A program made the translations under genes and the position numbers. A stretch of 64,000 nucleotides of DNA from Chionis minor. Lineage: Eukaryota; Chordata; Aves; Charadriiformes; Chionididae. The notes beneath the pieces are model-generated. The model was given only the letters and a program-made list of their open reading frames with translations. It searched no databases and had not been told where the DNA came from. This document shows positions 20,789 to 34,983 of this stretch, in pieces. Location: assembly GCA_013398295.1 (NCBI GenBank), contig VZSF01000011.1, positions 62,001 through 126,000 on the forward strand, in the 5' to 3' direction. Position 1 is the first letter of the stretch, and each line of letters starts with the position of its first letter.

Positions 20789-23010
20789 TTTTTCTTTGAC
20801 ATTCTTCACGCAAACTTCATACACATGTATCTCTGAAATATATATTTTGTTCATCTTTTGAAAGGACTTGTGAATTTTAGAGGGAGAAAGTATTAAGTTC
20901 TGATTAAATAGTTTAGTTGCTCAGCTGCTTTTACAAAACAAATGTCAGAATTAGGTATCATTTAATGTAGAGCTGTCATACATATGCAAGATAAACAACA
21001 TAGAAAAGTGTTCTTTAAGATATATGTGTGTTGTGAAGTTTTGGAAAAGTTTCTTATTCATTACTTATGTGTAAATCCACAAGGACATTTTCAAGGGTTA
21101 GTGGGAAACACACAAGAATCGATGATACCAAAATACATAACATAATACATATTTCTTCCAACTCGATAAACCTGGTTATTGACCAAGCCTTTAAAGGCAT
21201 CCTATCTTGATCTAGATGTCTCTTCAGACAACATCAATACATAAAATATTCACTAACCTCTTTCTTTCTGTATACACTGGGAACTATAAAGTGTAACATA
21301 ACACACCTATAAAGTGTTTGCATGTTCAGACACAAGTCTAACCCAATTTGAAAAGTTTTATTTTAAGTATGGTTCATAATCTAATACATAATTTCAAGTT
21401 GTAAGCGAATTCATTTCCACTGACATGTTTAGTTAGGATAACTCTTGTAGTATTCAGCTTCTGAATAATTAGAAATGTTCAAATTATATGAAGTTATCTT
21501 TACAACATGAAAATGGATAGTAATAGCAAGTCTTGGAATAACCTAATTTTTTTGTTAGGTATAAGTGAATATAACTAGTAGATGACAAAACAACAGCTTA
21601 CAATGCATAGCACTTAAGGCCTGTTTGCAGTTAGACCACGTGACTAATTTAAATAATTCTATAAAGTTGAGATTAGATGATGTGAGAAAATCTTCTCTGT
21701 AAACCAACCTATGTCAGCATGAGCACTACTTGTGTATGCACTGTGCAGGTTTAATCAGTTACATTTATCCATGTTTGCACGGCTCTTGCTGGTTTAGAGA
21801 AGAAAAAAACCAAACCCAACAACAACAAGGTTTTAACTGCAAATGTGGGGGGTTTTGACAGTATAACTAGCTTTGTATCAGGTTTTCAGCTCGTGTGGAT
21901 GACCTTCAAAAGAATGATACTGGCAACAAACTCTGTGACTGTGTGCCTTGTTCCCTCCTCACACCCCCACACATCCTATTCCAGCTGCCAGAGCACCTGG
22001 GAATCTGTCTGTGTCTAGGATGCCATCCCCTCCCTGCTGGAGGGGGCCTATGAACAAAGTATGTATCCATAGGATGATACAGCTGGTTTGTAACAAAGTT
22101 AAATACAAATCAATTAAGGTATTCTGTACAATAACGAAATGTTGGATTTCTTTCAATTCCCATTTTCTTCCCCCTTCATTCCACCCCTAAAAGATATCAA
22201 TAGCTTGTTTTCACTTCTTTCCAGGTCCTGCCTAAATGGCTGCCAAGTCTCAGCCTGCTAAGCTATTTATCCCTTAATGGTGGCGGAGGAATGTTAGACT
22301 TGTTTAGTCATTGAAATAGAGGAAAAAAGGGACAAAGGCTGGTGGTGCCAGGCCCTTTGACACCAAAATTGTCCTTGATATGCAGAGGTAGTAGGACAGT
22401 TAGGTCCTCCTCAGAAATGGCCATCACGGAAGCTAAGAGGAGGAGGCCCAAGGACCTGTCAATGGGACTGTCTGTCTTGTGCTTTTGTGCCACATGTAGC
22501 ACCACTGCCACTCTGGCAGCTCAGCTGCTGCATGGTCCTCCAGATGTAGATATTTCTGCCTTTCACACCCAGTAACCTTAAGCATGTATGTTTGACAAGT
22601 ACATGGGTTTTCAGTTATTTTGCTGTCTTCATCTTGCTAAACCAATTTTTAACTGCTGCACCATGCCCTAAAGGCAAGGTACCCTCAAGAATGGGTGCCT
22701 TAGCACCCCTCTTCCCCTTTCTCCTGACACAGCGTAGAGGGACTCAGTGTGAGACTCGCAAATATAGAGGTTCTATCGCTATCAGAGTAAACTCTAAAAT
22801 AAGGAGCATATAAATCTTTCAATCCTTGAGAACTTCTGGATGTTTTCCTGCATTGTGACTTGCTCTTAGCCATCTCCCTCACAATGCCTGATTCTCAAGG
22901 GCACATTTTAACTCAGAGAAGTGGGAGCTGTTGGAATTTAATATATGTATACAAATGCATGTGTATCTCAGCTAGGATATTAGCTGTCACTGAGATGGGG
23001 ATGTTTAGAA

Positions 23011-23061
23011 GCCTGGTAAATCAGGCAATCTTCAAACTTTAAAACAAAACTTTACCAGGCT
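23011..23061. repeat. Inverted repeat, 11-bp arms, 29-base spacer
   Basis: AGCCTGGTAAA (23011-23021) is the exact reverse complement of TTTACCAGGCT (23051-23061). With this spacer length one chance occurrence in the window is not surprising. There are no TE-like flanks. Confidence 0.6.
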
Positions 23062-26000
23062 AACATTCATTAACAGCACCTTCATGCTAATGTCTAGTTC
23101 TTAGTTATTATCGCTACTTATAACTACATATACAAAAACATTAGTCCTTTTGTAGTTATATCCTGCATTAGATCTGAATGCACAATGCCAGAGAGTTGAT
23201 GCTGTATAGTTAGCACTGACAGCTATGGCATGTGATGGTCTTTGTTGCTGATGTAAAAGTGATCAGGCCAGACTGATCTTCAATGAATAAAGTCAGAACA
23301 GAAGGAGGCTTGTCTTCTTCCTTCCTGCAGTATTACTCATTCATGCCTGGTGTTATGATGCTTGCCCTCCTCCTTTAAGCAGAATCTTCATGTGCTTTCA
23401 GTGCTGCTTATTTTTGTTTTGATTTTGCCAATTATTCCTGTATATTTGACAGGATATTGTGTATTTGCAGTCCCTTGTACTCCTCCTGTTCTTTGTTCTT
23501 TACCTTGCGTATTCCATTACTTAGGTCACTGTTAACATGTTTTCCCATGCCTCCTGCATGCAGCTACAGAAATCTTTATTTTCCCTGTAGCTGATCATAT
23601 TCTTTACATAGTTGTGAAGAATACTTAAGCATCGTGTTTGCCTATGTCATAAGCGTTACTTATGTATTGTAGTTTATCCTTTTTGCTTCTAGTATGCTTA
23701 TATTTGAGCTCAAGACCATCTAATATTATTGTTATCCTAATTAACTTACTCATAATCTGTAGGTGTCATAAACCTCTGCTTTGACCATAGTGTAGTAAGG
23801 TAGACCCATTCCTTTGCAGATCATCTGCTAGGAGTTCCTACTAGGATGGTTCACCGGTTTCTCATTAAGTGCTTCTCATGCCCTGTGCACTGCTGCAGTA
23901 CAGAGAACTCTCTTGCAACGCAAGCATGAGAAGACTGAACAGGAAAAAAGCAAAGAAAGGGAAGCGGGCCTACCTATGTGAGTAGGAAGAACAACCCTGA
24001 GATAATAGCTGTCCCTTCATAGGCTTCTTTTTTAGCCAACAGTTCTACTGTTTCAGGTGACTCCAGAATAAGGAAAAAGCCTGCAGAATAGCAGGGAGAT
24101 TTCATTTGTGTTTGTTATGAATCTGCTCTGTGCTGTGGCTGCAGCACAAACTGTCCCACCAGCCTGGACCTTGCCTCAATCCCCTTGCCATCCTCTTCTG
24201 GCTGGACTACCACCTTCCAGCAGTACCTGCTGATGCAGAAATTTGCCTGATTGCATTCCCCATTGCAACTAGGTGTACAGTAGATTGTGTTCAGGAGGAT
24301 GACAGGCATGTTGATGCAAAACATGACAGAAACCACCCTGCATCTCCACTTGCCTAATGGGCCCTGTCTGATATTTTTCTTCTACGGTCCGCCTCTTCCT
24401 CATCTCACCTACCACAGTGAGCCCTAAAGTGGTTTGTAGGACCCCAGGGGCCTACTTGTGACCTGAAAGTCACCACATCAGGGTTGTTCCACTGGTGCAC
24501 CTTGCTTATCGAAGGGTGAGAGAGGATGGTTAAGCAGTAAGTCTAGTGTCATGATCTGTGTCTGGAGATGATGTTAGTTAAGGCAGGTAGACTAGTAATC
24601 TGGAATGTTTTTTCAACAGGTGTAAGGAAAAAGACTCCGGACAAATGAACAGCCAATTTACACAGTGGCTTCCTCTTAGCAACCTCATCTCCCACTAACT
24701 TTGAGGATTAAAACTGGATTGCTGGCTGAATCCTCATATCCAATAAATTAATCAGTCTGCATATAGCGACAGGATAGACAGATATATCCTGATCTCTTAT
24801 TACTTTCCCTGATCTTCAGAAACATCACTATCTTCATCTCTAAGCCTGAAATGTCACTTCACCATCCTTTAGCCACCAACGGCCAGTTGGTTGCCCGTCT
24901 CCTGAAAGGACCAGAAAAGTACCACAAAATCTTTTAGCCTTCTGTTAATTATCTATGTGGGATTGATTAATCTTGAGGTGCAGAGCCCAGCATGGTGCAG
25001 GTTCTCCCACCATGTGTCCCCAGGAACTTAGAGCAGGATTTCCATTTTATTTTTGTCTACAACAGAAGGGTTCACTACATTAACACTATTTAAGAACCAA
25101 AAGAGCATGAGGTGAATGAAGATAAAGAGATCAGATACTCAATTTTTTTTTTTATTTAAACTGTATAGACAGCGATATAAGGTGAGATTTTAAAGCAGAA
25201 AGCACCTTAAGCAGAAGAAATTTAAATATTTGCATGAAAGAGTTATTTAAATTCTGTCTGTGCACACAGATTTCCCACTTCCTAGGCTCCCTCTAAAACC
25301 TCAAGACATGGTGGATTTAAAAAAAAAAGTTATTAAGTTTCATAAGGTCAATGCAAGGTGTTCAGGAACTCCTGATTAAAGCCCGCTAATCACTTGTATG
25401 AGTTAGACATCACTTAAAAACAAGCTCCTCCAAACTGTACACCTTGTGTTTACATATTCAAAATCTATGCCATTTGCCAATTCAGTTATGCCAAACAAAT
25501 TGTTAACTGCTGATTGCATGCAATGCTATTCTGTGGTGACTGAAAGAATGTGCCCCTAAGAACTGACTTGCACTATGATCACAGCATATGAAATACTACA
25601 CATTACATCATTCTAAAGAGTACTTGCTCACTTTCTACACCTTCGATCTCTGCTAAAGGGCAATTTTTGGAGACAATAGATTGAGTTCAGACTGAAAATG
25701 AATAGTAGCAAACCAATATCCTGACCAGTTAAAACACAGACCCAATTCTTTGAAAAGGGCAATTTCACACTGTTGGAAACAGTTATGGACAAAATCAAGT
25801 GGGAGAAAATACTGAAACATAAAAACATGAATTATGATTTGGAATTATTTAAGAATACTTTATGAAATGTCAAAACCTCCCACGATTCTATGCTCATGAA
25901 AGGCTACTTCAGTAAAATAATCATCTCCGTTAAAAGGAGATGTGAAAAAGGTAATAAAAGTAATTTTTCAGAACTCCAACATACAGTCCACAGAAAATGG

Positions 26001-26768
26001 AGAAGCAAACAGAATAGAACAAAAAATCCATAAACAGACACCTTCTTGGGACATTGTAGTAGCATCACAGCATGTGTCATTTAAAGTTAAGAATATTAAG
26101 AAGGAATTTTATAAATTTACTTAGAACAAATGGAACGTAAAATCTGCAACTGTAAAATCTGATACTAGCTAAAGAAAAATGCAGAAAAACTAGAAATACA
26201 CAAATATTCTAATTTGGTACTTAAAAAGGTACAGAAAAGGAAAAGCTAATATGTCAGTGTTTCAAAAGGTATAATACCTACAAGCTGATAAAGTTGATAC
26301 ACAGCAATATGAAGGAAATGGGACATAGACCTCTATCCATTAAGTCTGTAGACACCTGGGTCACATCATGACTCTGGTAGGCCTGAATAAGGCAACTAAG
26401 CTCTCTATCTAAAGCAAAAGCACAGGTCAGTGATTTCAGAACAGAACTTAGAAAAGCCTTAAGTCTGAATGATTAGCTGCCTCAAATTAGCCAATAGGAA
26501 ATGTTTATGTCAGCAACATGTCTTAAATTCTCTGGCATATCAAGATTCTACTCAACATCATCATGAAATGCCTCAAATTTCACTAAAACTGCCTGTGGAG
26601 TTTGGGGTATTTTTTGACATATTTTTCAAGACCTGGAAAAGAGGAGTTCCAATTTGGAGAAGAACTGACTGCTATAAAAGTTAGGTGGCAATATATGACC
26701 ACTTCAAAAACTGCATGCTTGTCTTATGTAATGGCAGTTTTGTGTAAAAGTTACAAATAAATTAGGGA

Positions 26769-29700
26769 GACAAGATTAAGGGTCCCCTCCTTTTTGGTTA
26801 ATACCCTAGCCATTAAGATACCATTTTATGTCATTTTCTCTCTTCTAATTTCCCTGTTGCCCTGTTGTTATTTTACGCAAAGATCAGGCAAACAACTTGA
26901 CCTCAGAGCAATTTCTATGGCAATTATAAAGGTCTGTTCCTTATGGAAGGATGCATTTGTTGACGGTTTCCAGCAAAGGGAGTTTTGGCTAGGCCTATAC
27001 TGTTTAAATAAAATAGTTTCAGAAAAGGATGCCTGGCTCCCAAGGCCCAATAAGTGGCTTGAACTTGCTTCCACAAGATTTTTTCTCACCTTCCTTTCCT
27101 CCAAAAGAGACTGGCTCCATTTATGGCTCAGTGGATATCACACGGACTTTGTATCCTTGTGGGCACAAGGTTGCATCACATGCAGCCTTTGTGCACCATG
27201 CAGTGGATAGTCAGGATCCACAAAGAAGACATTACCTTCCTGTTTCCCATTTAGTTCCTCTAGTAGCAGATTGGTTCTGGTACTTCTGTCATTTTTGTCA
27301 CCTCTACATTTGCTGCTAATGTTCATGACAGAGACAGCTTTTGATGCTACTTTGCCTGCTCATAGGCCTCCTTTAGAGTGGAGCTGGGCAGGCCACTACC
27401 GACTGTGCACAGCGGAGTAGGTGGAGGGTGGACTTCTACCAGGAACTTCAGGATGTTGGCGAGATAACTACCAAAGCAGTGGTTAAGGAAAATTGCCTTG
27501 GTTGAAAAGCTGTCTTATTTGAAACTCACTACAGACTTCTAAGAATTGAAGCGAGATTTTGGGCACAGGACATGACAACCCTGTAGAGCAAACACAGTGT
27601 CATGTTTCAGAGACAAACAGCAGGTGCACATGGCCAACTTTGATGTCTTTTGCAAGGGACTGGTGCTCTCCATGCTGTTAAGACTTCAGGAAGGGAGGCT
27701 TTCACGGTACTCTGGAACTTTGTTAGGCCTGACCTTCGATGGTCAGTGTGGAATCAGTTTGAGGTCAGCGCTTTCATGATTGTGGCAAAAACTAGTGAGA
27801 TGCTGTGTGTTCATGAGTGAGATCAGCAAGGTTTTCCAAGTAAATGAGGCTTGTTCTTCAGTGTATGTTCTGGTTGACCAGAAAATGGTCATGTCCTTAT
27901 AAGTGTAAACAGATTGGCATGGACTTGCCTGCACCTAGCTTTGCACTGCTCAGCACAGCCCGGGCTGTGAGCTCTGCTTCTGTAGAGCAGCTTCTGCATG
28001 CTCTGGGCACATTTTAGTGAGTGTCTCAAAAATGTTAAGGCTGACAGTGCCCTGAGGGTAGGTCCAGGTTTAAAGACAGGCGTAGCTTGGCACCACACTA
28101 CTTTTGGGTCTGAAAACAGGTCAGTGTGGGCATTATGTACTATAAGAAGGTCACTGTGGTCATCACAGTTCTTCGCCATGTCTTCTGAAGCCTGCTGTGC
28201 AGAGGCTGTGAGTCTTTTCCACCTGTATGTTAGACGATGCCTTTGAGAGGACTGAAGGGATGCTATCCCCATTTGCTGTGCCATGTTGCTGCCCAGATAC
28301 ACAGTGATGTAGCAGTGTGCATTATCAGTATTACTGAGATAGTTACATGTTGGTTCTGCTGAAGCATAGCTGTCTGAATTCTTGCACATGGAGTGCTTAA
28401 TACAGAGTGAGTGTCTTGCTGCAGAAAAGCTTTGAAGATGATCCCACCTATCACCTGAATTCCACTCATTTATGAGGACCCAAGCAGCTAAGAGGTGCAA
28501 GGTGGGGGAAACTATTAGTTTATGGGTAGCCATGTGATTGGAGCTGATGTTGAAGGTTCAGGACATTAAAGGCATCGGTGAGTTTTTGAGAAGGACACAT
28601 CATGGGCATTTGTCACATAAGACAAACCAAATCCACTCCTAAGAGTACATCTTTGGTTCCAGAAGTGCATGGAAGAAAGTAATTATCTTCTGTGCAGCAA
28701 CTTATGTGTCCCCAAATTGATCCAGGGAGGATCATACACACCTTTGTGGCCATGTGTGGCAGAAACATTACTGACTGGGGGGAGGTCTGTGTAAGCTGCT
28801 ATGTTGATTATCATTGCAGTATGTTCTGAAGGAGTAACAACTTATTGCATGATTTGCTAGGGTACTAATCAAAAGTAAATTATCTTTGCTGCACCTTTGG
28901 TGTGGTGGAAAGCTTTTGGTTGTAGATAGGACTGGTCACCTAGTACACCTAGTACTGAATCATTTTTTCAGGGTAGGCAGCACATTGAAGATACACTTCT
29001 AAGATGATATGTATTTAATCCCTCATCAATTTTCCCAGGATATAACAAAAGGTGGGTGGAGGGGAATTATAAGGTGTACTGCAGTAGTACTGGAGGACAA
29101 GTCAGCTAGAAAAAAAGTGTTCAGTCACCCATATTGTCTATGCTGAATGGTTCCCTGAGCAGAATTCCTTCAAATCACGCATGAGATTTGTCTTGGAGGA
29201 AGATAGTAGACAGCCCTTAGACAGGGCCAGAATATGGTATATTCTTTCAGCGGGTACAATCAAAAATTCAGCCCTAGTATTCAATCCCTGGACTTGTCTG
29301 TTTTAGCAGTATAGATATGCATATTCTAGATATAGTTTTATACTTGTACTTGCTAACTGTTAAATTAATAGATAAGGCTGGCATCATCTGACTGGCTCTC
29401 TCATAACCTCTTTTTTTATTTTCAGGAGAACAGTTGCTACGGAATACTCCGAATGGCAAACCTGGTAGCCATTCTTAGCACATGCTGGCAGCATCAGAGT
29501 CCTGTTGTATAAAAAGAATGCACAGTGCGGGAATACCCAGCAGGCTTAGACATATGATAGTGACTGAGTGCCTCATTGCTCTCAAGCCTGGTATTTTTCT
29601 GAGTATGCCCAGCAGGAGAACTGTATGTGTCTCAGGAAGTCAGCATAAAAAAACCTCAGGTGTCCGTGAACTTCAGGAACCTCAAGTGGTTGCACATGGG

Positions 29701-29770
29701 AAGGATAGTGAACGGGCTACAATGCAAGATTTAGATCCTAACTTGTGCAGTAAACCCCTAAGATGATTTG
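26769..29770. other. More GC-balanced block with clustered open frames
   Basis: Over about 3 kb the composition rises above the surroundings and several frames stay open. They are 26794-27210 plus (138 codons), 27029-27319 plus (96), 27998-28246 plus (82), 27889-28533 minus (214) and 29482-29766 plus (94). None shows a domain I recognise, and the strands disagree. A decayed DNA transposon, an old processed pseudogene or a non-coding transcript unit are all possible. Nothing in the sequence decides between them. Confidence 0.4.
27889..28533 (-). other. Unassigned 214-codon open reading frame
   Basis: This is the longest frame in the window that is not part of a CR1 element. The predicted protein is basic and rich in Cys, His, Ser and Ala (for example HSPGCAEQCKARCRQVHAN near the C-terminus). 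It has no signal peptide, no clear membrane segment and no catalytic motif I know. The Cys and His residues do not follow a regular C2H2 spacing. The ATG at 28533 is simply the first in frame. No promoter or polyadenylation context was evident, and shorter frames overlap on the other strand. It could be a chance frame in GC-richer DNA, a remnant of a decayed gene or transposase, or a real single-exon gene. I favour a remnant or chance. Confidence 0.2.
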
Positions 29771-31264
29771 GGATTAGTAACAAATTGAAAGATCGTAGCA
29801 GAACCAATACCGGACATAAAGGAATGCAAGCCTTATTACACAGATGTTATATTATGTATTGAAGTGGAAAGTTTGGATGAAGGCAATCATATTGCTGAAA
29901 TACGCTTATACTATGTAAACTATTTGACTTACCAGTATAGCCTCTGTTGGAGGTAGTACTACAAAGTACCTTAACTGACTAATCACATCTAATTTAGTAT
30001 TTCAGTGAAATTTCACATAGAAATGCATTGTTTGTATGTTATGTCTTTCGGAGTGATCTCAAAGAAAATAGGGGATTGAGGCTGCAAAAGTGGTGCAGCT
30101 GTAACTGCAAGAGATCCGTTTCTGAGGTAGCATAAGATATTTAATTAGATGGGATTACTTGAACAAGAATTTTAACGCTTGAAGAGGTCTCAATACAATG
30201 ATATATTCTTAGGCATAAATAGTTACCTGCTTTGATGTCGTGAAAAATGGGTATGAGTTCCAAGCATGTTGAATCAACAGAGTAATACCAAGACAGAGAA
30301 GTAGAACCTATGTATGACTGTTACAGTAATGCTGTCATCAGTATGCACTCTGCAGACAAGATACCAAATATTACAGGGTAACATATGTAAAATGAGAGAA
30401 TAAAGGAGCCCAAATGTTTTTTTTTAAGCCAATCATTTCACAATCATAGCCAGTTTGATCATGGCCCCTAGAGATATACTGGGGGAAAGTTTCTGATGTT
30501 AGATGACTCTTTAGAGAAAAGGCTCTGTGACATTGACACGGAAATGGAAGTAAGATGCCATATAAATAGACATAAAGTGGAGATTTTTGGCAGACAGGAC
30601 AATTTAACCACTCAAACAGCTGCCCTAGAACATACTATAGATTTTTTTTAAAGACTATTTCATGAACTACAAAAAAAATTGCTAGATAAGGCACTGCAGC
30701 ATACAAGAGGCAATTTAGCTAACTAGGTGATACTAAAGGTGCATTTTAACTGTAAATGCTGTGAAAGAGTTTTTTGAAGTTCCTTACTTGACCCAGTGGT
30801 CAGTTTTTACATAATTTGTCTTAGTCAATGAAGGTGAAATATTCAAAAGAAAAAAAAAACTCTAAGCAGCTGAGATACTCATAAAGCATGCTCTCTGTGC
30901 TCCCTGGGGTGTCTGTCCCAATTAATAGCTATGTGCTCCAAAACTGACACAGTTCATGTCCTGTGAGTCGAATAAGGAAACCAAAAAAATAGAAAACATA
31001 CTATCTGAATATGTAATTGAGCTTAATGCGCATTTAAATGTGGTTGGATTTTTGGGGGCTGGGGTTTTTTTTCATATTTTACTATAACAGTTTGTTTGCA
31101 ATGTCTTATAAATAAGCCATTAACACATTTTCTTTTTCAAAATACACCATGCAGGAACTCAGACCAAACTGAATTACGGTAATAAGATCTTTCCTAAAAT
31201 AGATTATTTTTTGAGCTATATTGGGGGGGAAAAAAGAATCTTAGAGTCTCACACGGTTCAGAGA

Positions 31265-31525
31265 GGTTATAGAGTAGTTTAGGTTGAGGGAAATGATGAA
31301 TGTTGTCTGCTCCAGCACCAAGTGTGGTCAGTTTAGATCAGCTTTCTGAGGACCATGTTCAGTTGACTTCTGAATATCTCCAAGGATGAGGACTCCATAA
31401 CATCTCTGGAGAATATTCCACACTTTGAACACCATCATTGCAACATTTTTTTCTTAACATCTCACCAGAATTTTGCATGTTGGAGTAGTTGGCTTCTCCA
31501 CAATCTCCTTGTTCTCTTTTTTATA
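31265..31525 (-). mobile_element. Old, degraded CR1 3' fragment, reverse orientation
   Basis: The order of blocks matches a reverse-oriented CR1 tail: GTTATAGAGTAGTTTAGGTTG, then CTGAATATCTCCAAGGATGAG and GACTCCATAACATCTCTGG, then TTTCTTAACATCTCACCAG and a TGCATGTTGGAGTAGTTGG-like stretch. Each block carries many substitutions, so this copy is much older than those at 1-1194 or 48001-48559. The right boundary is uncertain and may extend to about 31570. Confidence 0.7.
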
Positions 31526-34023
31526 CCAGAGGCTGATCGAAGGATAGTTACTGTTGCTCCATCTCTCTGTGACCCCATTATCACCGGCCTATAATCATTT
31601 GCAACTCTTGCCAATCTCGGGCATTAGAAGTGGTTGACCTTTTCATGGCTCACAACTGTTGAAAGCACACACATTTGTTTTCCCACCAGCATTTTTTCGT
31701 AAAGCGTCTCATTTGTATTTACAACAATATTAAGTTGATTGAAAGCCATTGAAGCTCATAGTTTCTTCCACTTGCATCATGTTAAAATTAGGTTGGTGTC
31801 ACGAATAGAAAAGTTATTCCATGTGTTTCTGTATCAAGTTTTACTCAGAGTTTCTACTCGTGCATGAAAGCTGCTGGCAGGTAGCTAAATATCTTCTGTA
31901 TGAGCAGATAAGTGATTTTATAAGATTGTAGATGCTTGGAGCACATTCATTTTTTTAAGCTGTGCTTATCTGTATGCATATTAGTATAAAATACAAGCTA
32001 TTTTCTGAGGTTCAAATGGGAGTTCTCTATGTGTAATGTAACAAATGCTTCTCAGCCTTCTGACTGTAATTTCATGGCTTTACACACATGGAGGCCAAGA
32101 TTATGGTTCTTTACGAAATGAATATCAATGACAGCTATGCTTGGCAGCATGGCAACTTTCTTCAGGACAAAAGCAGCAAAGAGCTTGTTTGTTGAGTATA
32201 AATCTAAATACAGAGCTCCTCATGTTTCACCTCTCCAACTGATGTCTTCAGATCACTTTATGATTCCTTCATTCTCTGTCTTCTCTAGTCAGCTACCATA
32301 GTCTGGATGCGATCCTGGAAGCTGAGTTAGTTAGGAGGAAAAATCATAACATGAGATTTCCAGAAATAAAACAAGTTATTGATGCAACTTGCTTTCTCTC
32401 TGTATTCTATTTACATGAAACAAGTGTCTGAAAGCCATTTTCTAGTGCAGTAAGACAAATGCATAGCAACAACGTCAGTGCTGCAAACTGAACAGTAATA
32501 TAAATGAAACATTGTTCAGCTTATTTTCTGATAGTACAACAAGATTTTCTACCTCAGGGTGTCTGGTGTCTTCTAGTAAGCCTGGATAAATCTTAATGAA
32601 ATTTTTTTGTCATTCTCTTTTTACATTAATGAAGGCTAATTCTCCAGGCAGTTCTCAGATACATGCACAGCTAAGTTTTACTGCAGACTGAATCCAAAGA
32701 TATAGACAGAGCAGGCCTTGAAAATTAACTTAAGAGATTCCTCATTAGAGCAGTGGTCAGAAACATTAATCATTTATGCCTCTATCTTGTCCACAGGCTC
32801 TGAGTTGAAAGGAGACCATTGGCCTCCAGGGGTTACTCAGCCATTGCAGTGGTTTCATAGTGGGTGAAGAGTTGCTTTTTCTTTTCAGTCTAATAATAAT
32901 GTCAATCCAAGTTCATGAAAGCTTTCAAGGATAAAGTGAAAATGCCCTATTTACCTACAGTAGTTGCATTCTGATATCTTTTACAAAACTGACGTTAAAA
33001 TATTGAATCTGAAGTCAGATCATGCAGCCATGCAGAACTTACTGTACCCTGATCTATTTTTGTAGATATAACTTCATAAAGGTGAGGGAAAGAGAATATT
33101 TGAAATTACATTATTGGAGCCTTTTCTGAAGGGCAAATACCTAAGCAACTGCATTTATCTCATCCTGGAATAAGACTTGCATTGTTTGTGAATACTCTGA
33201 CTGGGATGAGATATTACGCAAATTCTATAGATTGAAAGAAATATGGAAGAAAAACCACAAGCATATCGAAAGAAGATTTCCTTCTTTTACACTCTTCTCC
33301 ATTAATATTCTTGAGGCTTTTTAATATGAATTCTGTTTATGTTTTATTAATATTTTTGTTATATTTCCCCCTCTGTGCTTCTCATAACAAAAAACATTTG
33401 TAAGTTAGTCCACTGATCATTCTGAGTGTCTTTTATTCCATTTTACTACTGTTCTCAATTCTGTCTGCAGGTATCTTCAAGGCATATCACACTTCTTGTG
33501 TCTTCTGCTGTGAGAATGCAGTAAAAGTGAACAAAAAAATAAGTTATGTTTATTATGCATTAGTGAGTCTGAAGTATTTTTTTTAAACAAAAATAAATTG
33601 AAAAATAAAATTACACTTCTATATGATAAAAATGACAAGATATTAATTTTCAAGGTCTAATTGTTAATCACCTACTAAACACTTGTTAAGATCATGAGTA
33701 GTCTTGCTAGGAACTTAGTAGTCATGAGCTCTTACTCTTTGTTGTTAACAAAAATAGTTTTACACTTAAAAAATACATTTGTTCCAGTTATTTGTGCACT
33801 CAAGGGCAAAAGTCAGCTTGGAGATATATTTTGGTATTTTATCTACCTATGTGAATTACACAGACTGCAACTTAAAGGTTAATGAACCACATTAGAAGCC
33901 AATGATCCATAAAAACTTTAATATATTGTACATGCAACCATACTCTTAATATATTTATTTTTTGTTCTCTCAAGTAAGGTATTTCTGCATTAAGCAGAAT
34001 CTAAATCAGGTGTATATACACAC

Positions 34024-34047
34024 ACTTGAAAATAGGCATTTTCAAGT
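34024..34047. repeat. Perfect inverted repeat, 10-bp arms
   Basis: ACTTGAAAAT, loop AGGC, ATTTTCAAGT. This is a compact hairpin with a 4-base loop. It is compatible with chance in AT-rich DNA. Confidence 0.75.
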
Positions 34048-34956
34048 AAAGTAATTAAACAGAGGCAATGTAGCTAGATGTTAAAAACATGCAGATGTGA
34101 ATTCAGAAGCAACCAAAAATGAATGTGTTGATATATGACACAGAAAGACTTTTTTATTTGTACTCTTGCTTTCTGCCTTAAAAATCAAATATCCCACAAT
34201 GAGCTATGTTGAATAATATGTCCCGAAACAAGGATATCTCACTGAATGCCAAGAAGAGATGGGATAAAACTGCACTACAATGGGCTGATGACAGCTGTAA
34301 GCGGTTTACCTGTAGGTTTATCAAATCCCATCAAATGCATGTTTGTCAGTGTCTGCTTCAAAACCTATTTGGCCTTCAGGGCTGAGAGAATAGCATCAAC
34401 AGGAATATTAGGACTTTGAAAAAAGCAGTTCCAGCATACTAAAGCAGACTTAATAAATCTTATTTCAGGGAAAGAGAAAGCCTTGCTTTTAGTTACAATA
34501 AAATCCTGCTAAAAAATTGTAAGAAAACCTGTTTTAGTAGAAAACCATCCTGACCCTGAGAAGTTTTGAATGATCACAGAGATTTTGGTTATGCCAGTTA
34601 GGCAAATACAATTTAAAATTCTTAACAAAGTCTATTGTATGTCTATAAGTATATGTGAGCTTACTGAGACAGGTAAATTAGAGGTAATGCTCAGAATAAA
34701 CAAATGTTCTGAGATTAGAAAGGATTTAAAACTTCTTGAGGAAAAAAATGCCTATTATAACTGAAATGACAAAATTAGAGAACAAGTATGGGAAGTTTGC
34801 AAGCCGGGATATTCATATCCTTAGACAATCAAGATTTAAGAGACTTCTTACAGAGCTATCAAAGTAGATAGCTAATAACAATACAATAACACAAAAATCA
34901 CTATATATAAAGGAAGAAGAAAGAAATATAATAAAGTACTTCACAGCAGATCTCTA

Positions 34957-34983
34957 ACACACACACACACACACAAAAAAAAA
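34957..34983. repeat. (AC)n microsatellite followed by A run
   Basis: About nine AC units run straight into nine A residues. It is a short dinucleotide repeat, probably variable between individuals. Confidence 0.9.

Larger units (their letters stand above)
17592..31264. other. Unannotated region, mostly AT-rich
   Basis: Almost 14 kb has no transposon I can identify and no recognised exon. Composition is AT-rich except at about 21.9-22.6 kb, 24.1-24.5 kb and 26.8-29.8 kb, where it is more balanced. The last of these holds the longest non-repeat open frame in the window and is described separately. Confidence 0.5.

Noticed and set aside
23011..23061. 11-bp inverted repeat considered as ends of a small DNA transposon
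   Set aside because: The spacer is only 29 bases and no target duplication flanks the arms. The match is within chance expectation.
29408..29427. Polypyrimidine stretch ending in TTTTCAG, like a 3' splice site
   Set aside because: Such motifs are common in AT-rich DNA. The following 94-codon frame has no known domain and no matching donor could be paired with confidence.
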